Positions 33,274 through 36,120 of a stretch of DNA of 36,120 nt are shown piece by piece (positions within the stretch are counted from its first letter, which is position 1; each line of letters starts with the position of its first letter). The stretch comes from an uncultured Lachnospiraceae bacterium (GTDB lineage Bacteria > Bacillota > Clostridia > Lachnospirales > Lachnospiraceae), in contig CAJOGB010000003.1 in assembly GCA_905233835.1 (NCBI GenBank), forward strand, positions 1 to 36,120, written 5' to 3'. Under the pieces are notes generated by a model that was given only the letters and a program-made list of their open reading frames with translations, was not told the DNA's origin and searched no databases. The position numbers and the translations under genes are program-made.

Positions 33274-34017
33274 GTGCTGACAGAACAACGTTTTGAAAAA
33301 ATCTTAGCGATTGTGGAATCCAGAGGAAGCGTTACCGTGGCGGAACTTATGAAGGATTTAAAGTCTTCCGAGTCCACCATTCGAAGAGATTTAACGACTT
33401 TGGATAAAGAGGGTCTTCTTACCAAAGTGCGCGGCGGTGCGATTTCAAAAACTTCCTTTGCCACCAGAGACGATGAGGTAAAGCTTCGTAGGGAACGAAA
33501 TACCAAGGAAAAGATTTCCATCGGAAAATATGCCGCTTCTTTAATTCAAAAGAATGATTTTGTGTATATCGATGCGGGAACTTCTACGGATTTGATGTTG
33601 GATCATATCAAAGAGCGTGAAGCGGTTTATGTAACCAACGCCGTAAGTCACGCCATGCGCTTGGCGGGAATCGGCTGCAAAGTATTTTTGTTGGGCGGAG
33701 AATTTAAACATACAACAGAAGCAATCGTGGGTGAAGAAGCCATCCTTTCCATTGAAAAATACAATTTTACCAAAGGATTTTTCGGAACAAACGGCATTAC
33801 GGAAAAAAACGGCTACACCACTCCGGAAGTAAAGGAAGCCATGGTAAAACGACATGCCATGAAGTGCTGTAAAGAGTGCTTTGTCCTTGCGGATGATTCC
33901 AAGTTCGGACAGGTGTCCGCCGTGAAATTCGGAAAGTTCGAAGATGCGGTTGTGATTACAAATAAAATCCCCAAGGGATTTAAGGATAAGAAAAATATAA
34001 AGGAGGTGGGAGCGTGA
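33274..34017 (+). CDS. fruR: DeoR-family regulator of the fructose operon
   Basis: LTEQRFEKILAIVESRGSVTVAELMKDLKSSESTIRRDLTTLDKEGLLTKVRGGAI. GTG 33274 follows AGGAGAGAAGGG; the tracked TTG at 33241 lies in the repeat array. Confidence 0.88.
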   Translation: MLTEQRFEKILAIVESRGSVTVAELMKDLKSSESTIRRDLTTLDKEGLLTKVRGGAISKTSFATRDDEVKLRRERNTKEKISIGKYAASLIQKNDFVYIDAGTSTDLMLDHIKEREAVYVTNAVSHAMRLAGIGCKVFLLGGEFKHTTEAIVGEEAILSIEKYNFTKGFFGTNGITEKNGYTTPEVKEAMVKRHAMKCCKECFVLADDSKFGQVSAVKFGKFEDAVVITNKIPKGFKDKKNIKEVGA

Positions 34018-34922
34018 TCTATACGGTGACTTTTAATCCGTCCTTGGATTACATTGTTTCGGTAAATCATTTTAAACCGGGGATTGTAAACAGAACCGTG
34101 GCGGAACTCATGTTTCCGGGCGGAAAAGGAATTAACGTATCCATGGTATTAAAGAATCTCGGATACGACAGCGTGGCCCTCGGCTTTATGGCGGGCTTTA
34201 CCGGAAACGAGATTGTTCGTCTGTTGGAAGAAAAAGAGATTAACAGTGACTTTATTTCCGTAGCACATGGAATGAGCCGTATCAACGTAAAACTTCGTTC
34301 CGATGAGGAGTCCGAAATCAACGGTATGGGACCGGAAATCGGACGAGAGGACATTCAAAAACTCTACACCCAGTTGGATAAGTTAAAAGAAGGAGACATC
34401 CTGGTTTTGGCCGGAAGCATCCCTTCCGTGATGCCGGAGTCCATGTATATGGATATCATGCGATATCTTTCCGGAAGAGGTATCGATATCATCGTGGATG
34501 CCACCAAGGACTTGCTCTTAAACGTTTTGGAATATCATCCGTTTTTGATTAAACCAAACAACCATGAACTTGGTGAAATCTTCGGCGTGAAGTTAAAGAC
34601 AAAGGACGATGTGATTCCTTATGCCAGAAGAATGCAGGAAAAAGGTGCGAGAAACGTGCTGGTTTCCATGGCTGGGGAAGGCGCACTCCTTGTTACCGAA
34701 GAGGGTCGTGTGTATGAGTCTATGCCGCCGAAGGGTGAAGTGAAAAACTCCGTTGGTGCGGGAGACTCCATGGTAGCAGGTTTCTTGGCCGGATACTTAA
34801 GCTCACACGATTATGAGCAGGCTTTTTACATGGGACTTTGTACAGGAAGTGCTTCTGCGTTTTCCGATAACCTGGCCACCAAGCCGGAAGTGGAAGCTCT
34901 TTTAAAGCAACTTGGTAAATAA
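34014..34922 (+). CDS. fruK: 1-phosphofructokinase
   Basis: YTVTFNPSLDYIV, GGKGINVSMVLKNLG, GAGDSMVAGFLAGYL; GTG start after AAAGGAGG, overlapping the fruR stop. Confidence 0.93.
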   Translation: MIYTVTFNPSLDYIVSVNHFKPGIVNRTVAELMFPGGKGINVSMVLKNLGYDSVALGFMAGFTGNEIVRLLEEKEINSDFISVAHGMSRINVKLRSDEESEINGMGPEIGREDIQKLYTQLDKLKEGDILVLAGSIPSVMPESMYMDIMRYLSGRGIDIIVDATKDLLLNVLEYHPFLIKPNNHELGEIFGVKLKTKDDVIPYARRMQEKGARNVLVSMAGEGALLVTEEGRVYESMPPKGEVKNSVGAGDSMVAGFLAGYLSSHDYEQAFYMGLCTGSASAFSDNLATKPEVEALLKQLGK

Positions 34923-34980
34923 TGTCATTTTGACATTTTTATGAGTAATAAATATAAAGAGGAAAAGAGAGGTAAAAAAG

Positions 34981-36120
34981 ATGAGAGTAAAAGATTTACT
35001 TTCTGCGGCTTGCATTGACTTAAACGGTTCTGCAAGCAGCAAAAAAGAAGCCATCGAAAAGATGGTGGACTTGATGTCAAAGAGGGGAAATATTTCCGAC
35101 AAAGAAACCTATTTAAAGGGAGTCTTTGCAAGAGAAGAAGAATCAACGACAGGTATCGGTGAAGGAATTGCCATTCCACACTGCAAATCCGATGCGGTTA
35201 ACGCTCCGGGGCTTGCGGCTATGCGACTTCCCAACGGTGTGGATTATGATTCCCTTGACGGTGCACCGGTAGATTTGATTTTTTTAATCGCTGCACCAAA
35301 CTCCGAGGACAATGTTCACTTGGATGTACTTTCCAGATTGTCCATGCTTTTAATGGATGAGAAGTTTGTGGCAGATCTTCGCGCAGCAAAAACACCGGAG
35401 GAATTCTTAGGTGTGATCGATGCGGCTGAAAATGCAAAGGAAGCAGCTGAAGGCAAAAAGGAAGATGCTAAGGCTGCGACCGTTTTGGCGGTTACCGCAT
35501 GCCCAACGGGTATTGCACATACCTACATGGCAGCGGAGGCCATCGAAAAGGCCGCAGAAAAACTGGGTATTACCGTAAAGGTAGAAACCAGAGGAAGCGG
35601 CGGAGCAAAGAACGTGCTTACGGATACGGATATAAAAAACGCAAAGGCAATCATCGTGGCTGCGGATACAAAAGTACCGGTAGATCGATTTGCAGGTAAG
35701 CCGGTAATCCAGTGTAAGGTAGCCGACGGAATTAATAAGGCAGAAGATTTATTAAAACGTGCAGAAAAAGGTGATGCACCGATTTTTGAAGCCAAGGGAG
35801 CAGATGCATCTGTGGAAAGAGGAAACGAGTCTGCAGGACATCAGGCATATAAACACTTGATGAGCGGTGTTTCTCATATGCTTCCTTTCGTTATCGGCGG
35901 TGGTATTTTAGTAGCACTTGCATTCTTAATTGATACACTTTGCGGATATGGAGCAGTTGCCGGTGGTGCATTCGGTAGCGCAACACCTCTTGCAGCATTC
36001 CTTAAATATGTTGGTGGTCTTGCAATGGGACTTATGGTTCCGGTGTTGGCCGGATATATTGCATATTCTATTGCAGATCGTCCGGGTCTTGCAGTTGGTT
36101 TTGCCGGTGGTATGCTTGCT
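34981..36120 (+). CDS. fruA: PTS fructose transporter IIABC component, 3' end beyond the window
   Basis: Open from ATG 34981 to the window edge: MRVKDLLSAACIDLNGSASSKKEAI... (IIA, GIAIPHCKSDAV), VTACPTGIAHTYMAAEAIEKAA (IIB), SHMLPFVIGGGILVAL (IIC). Confidence 0.95.
   Translation, partial: MRVKDLLSAACIDLNGSASSKKEAIEKMVDLMSKRGNISDKETYLKGVFAREEESTTGIGEGIAIPHCKSDAVNAPGLAAMRLPNGVDYDSLDGAPVDLIFLIAAPNSEDNVHLDVLSRLSMLLMDEKFVADLRAAKTPEEFLGVIDAAENAKEAAEGKKEDAKAATVLAVTACPTGIAHTYMAAEAIEKAAEKLGITVKVETRGSGGAKNVLTDTDIKNAKAIIVAADTKVPVDRFAGKPVIQCKVADGINKAEDLLKRAEKGDAPIFEAKGADASVERGNESAGHQAYKHLMSGVSHMLPFVIGGGILVALAFLIDTLCGYGAVAGGAFGSATPLAAFLKYVGGLAMGLMVPVLAGYIAYSIADRPGLAVGFAGGMLA

Noticed and set aside
33108-33521. 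137-aa minus-strand ORF over the fruR upstream region
   Set aside because: Product of the TTGANNGA array and antisense fruR; no domain.
1-36120. CRISPR arrays, IS elements, prophage or defence islands
   Set aside because: No repeat-spacer pattern, transposase, integrase, phage structural or known defence genes recognised in any frame.

Overview
This 36-kb window looks like a Clostridia/Lachnospiraceae-type chromosome; that is inferred from the protein repertoire, since no taxonomic marker is present. It is mostly housekeeping and metabolic sequence, with no CRISPR array, IS element or prophage that I can see. In order it contains: the end of an AlaX-type alanyl-tRNA editing protein; a broken GGDEF/EAL gene; a radical SAM gene; a YigZ/IMPACT gene with an in-frame TAA; a class A PBP; a COG2426 small exporter; tRNA-Gln(CTG) on the minus strand; a membrane GDPD; a decayed acyl-ACP thioesterase; a CvfB-like S1 protein; RidA; a YjfB-like protein; a crotonase; a VTC-domain protein; a GT2; MutY; and a three-part PAP2/degenerate-GDPD/C-terminal (beta-propeller-like) fusion. 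A tightly packed plus-strand run of 15 genes follows (about 19.3-33.06 kb). It begins with a cysteine hydrolase, ECF S, T and fused A-A' components, a NiaR-type 3H regulator and a PfkB kinase. It continues with a phosphorelay pair lacking any DNA-binding output, CysE, a membrane protein, a methyltransferase, an acetyltransferase, a PAS/degenerate GGDEF protein, FprA and TruA. The window ends in fruR-fruK-fruA, with fruA truncated by the window edge. The best leads are: (1) the NiaR-linked ECF/kinase/hydrolase cassette as a candidate pyridine-nucleoside or vitamer salvage system; (2) a helically phased TTGANNGA array around the fruR promoter; (3) the PAP2/pseudo-GDPD fusion; and (4) three disrupted genes in the first 11 kb.
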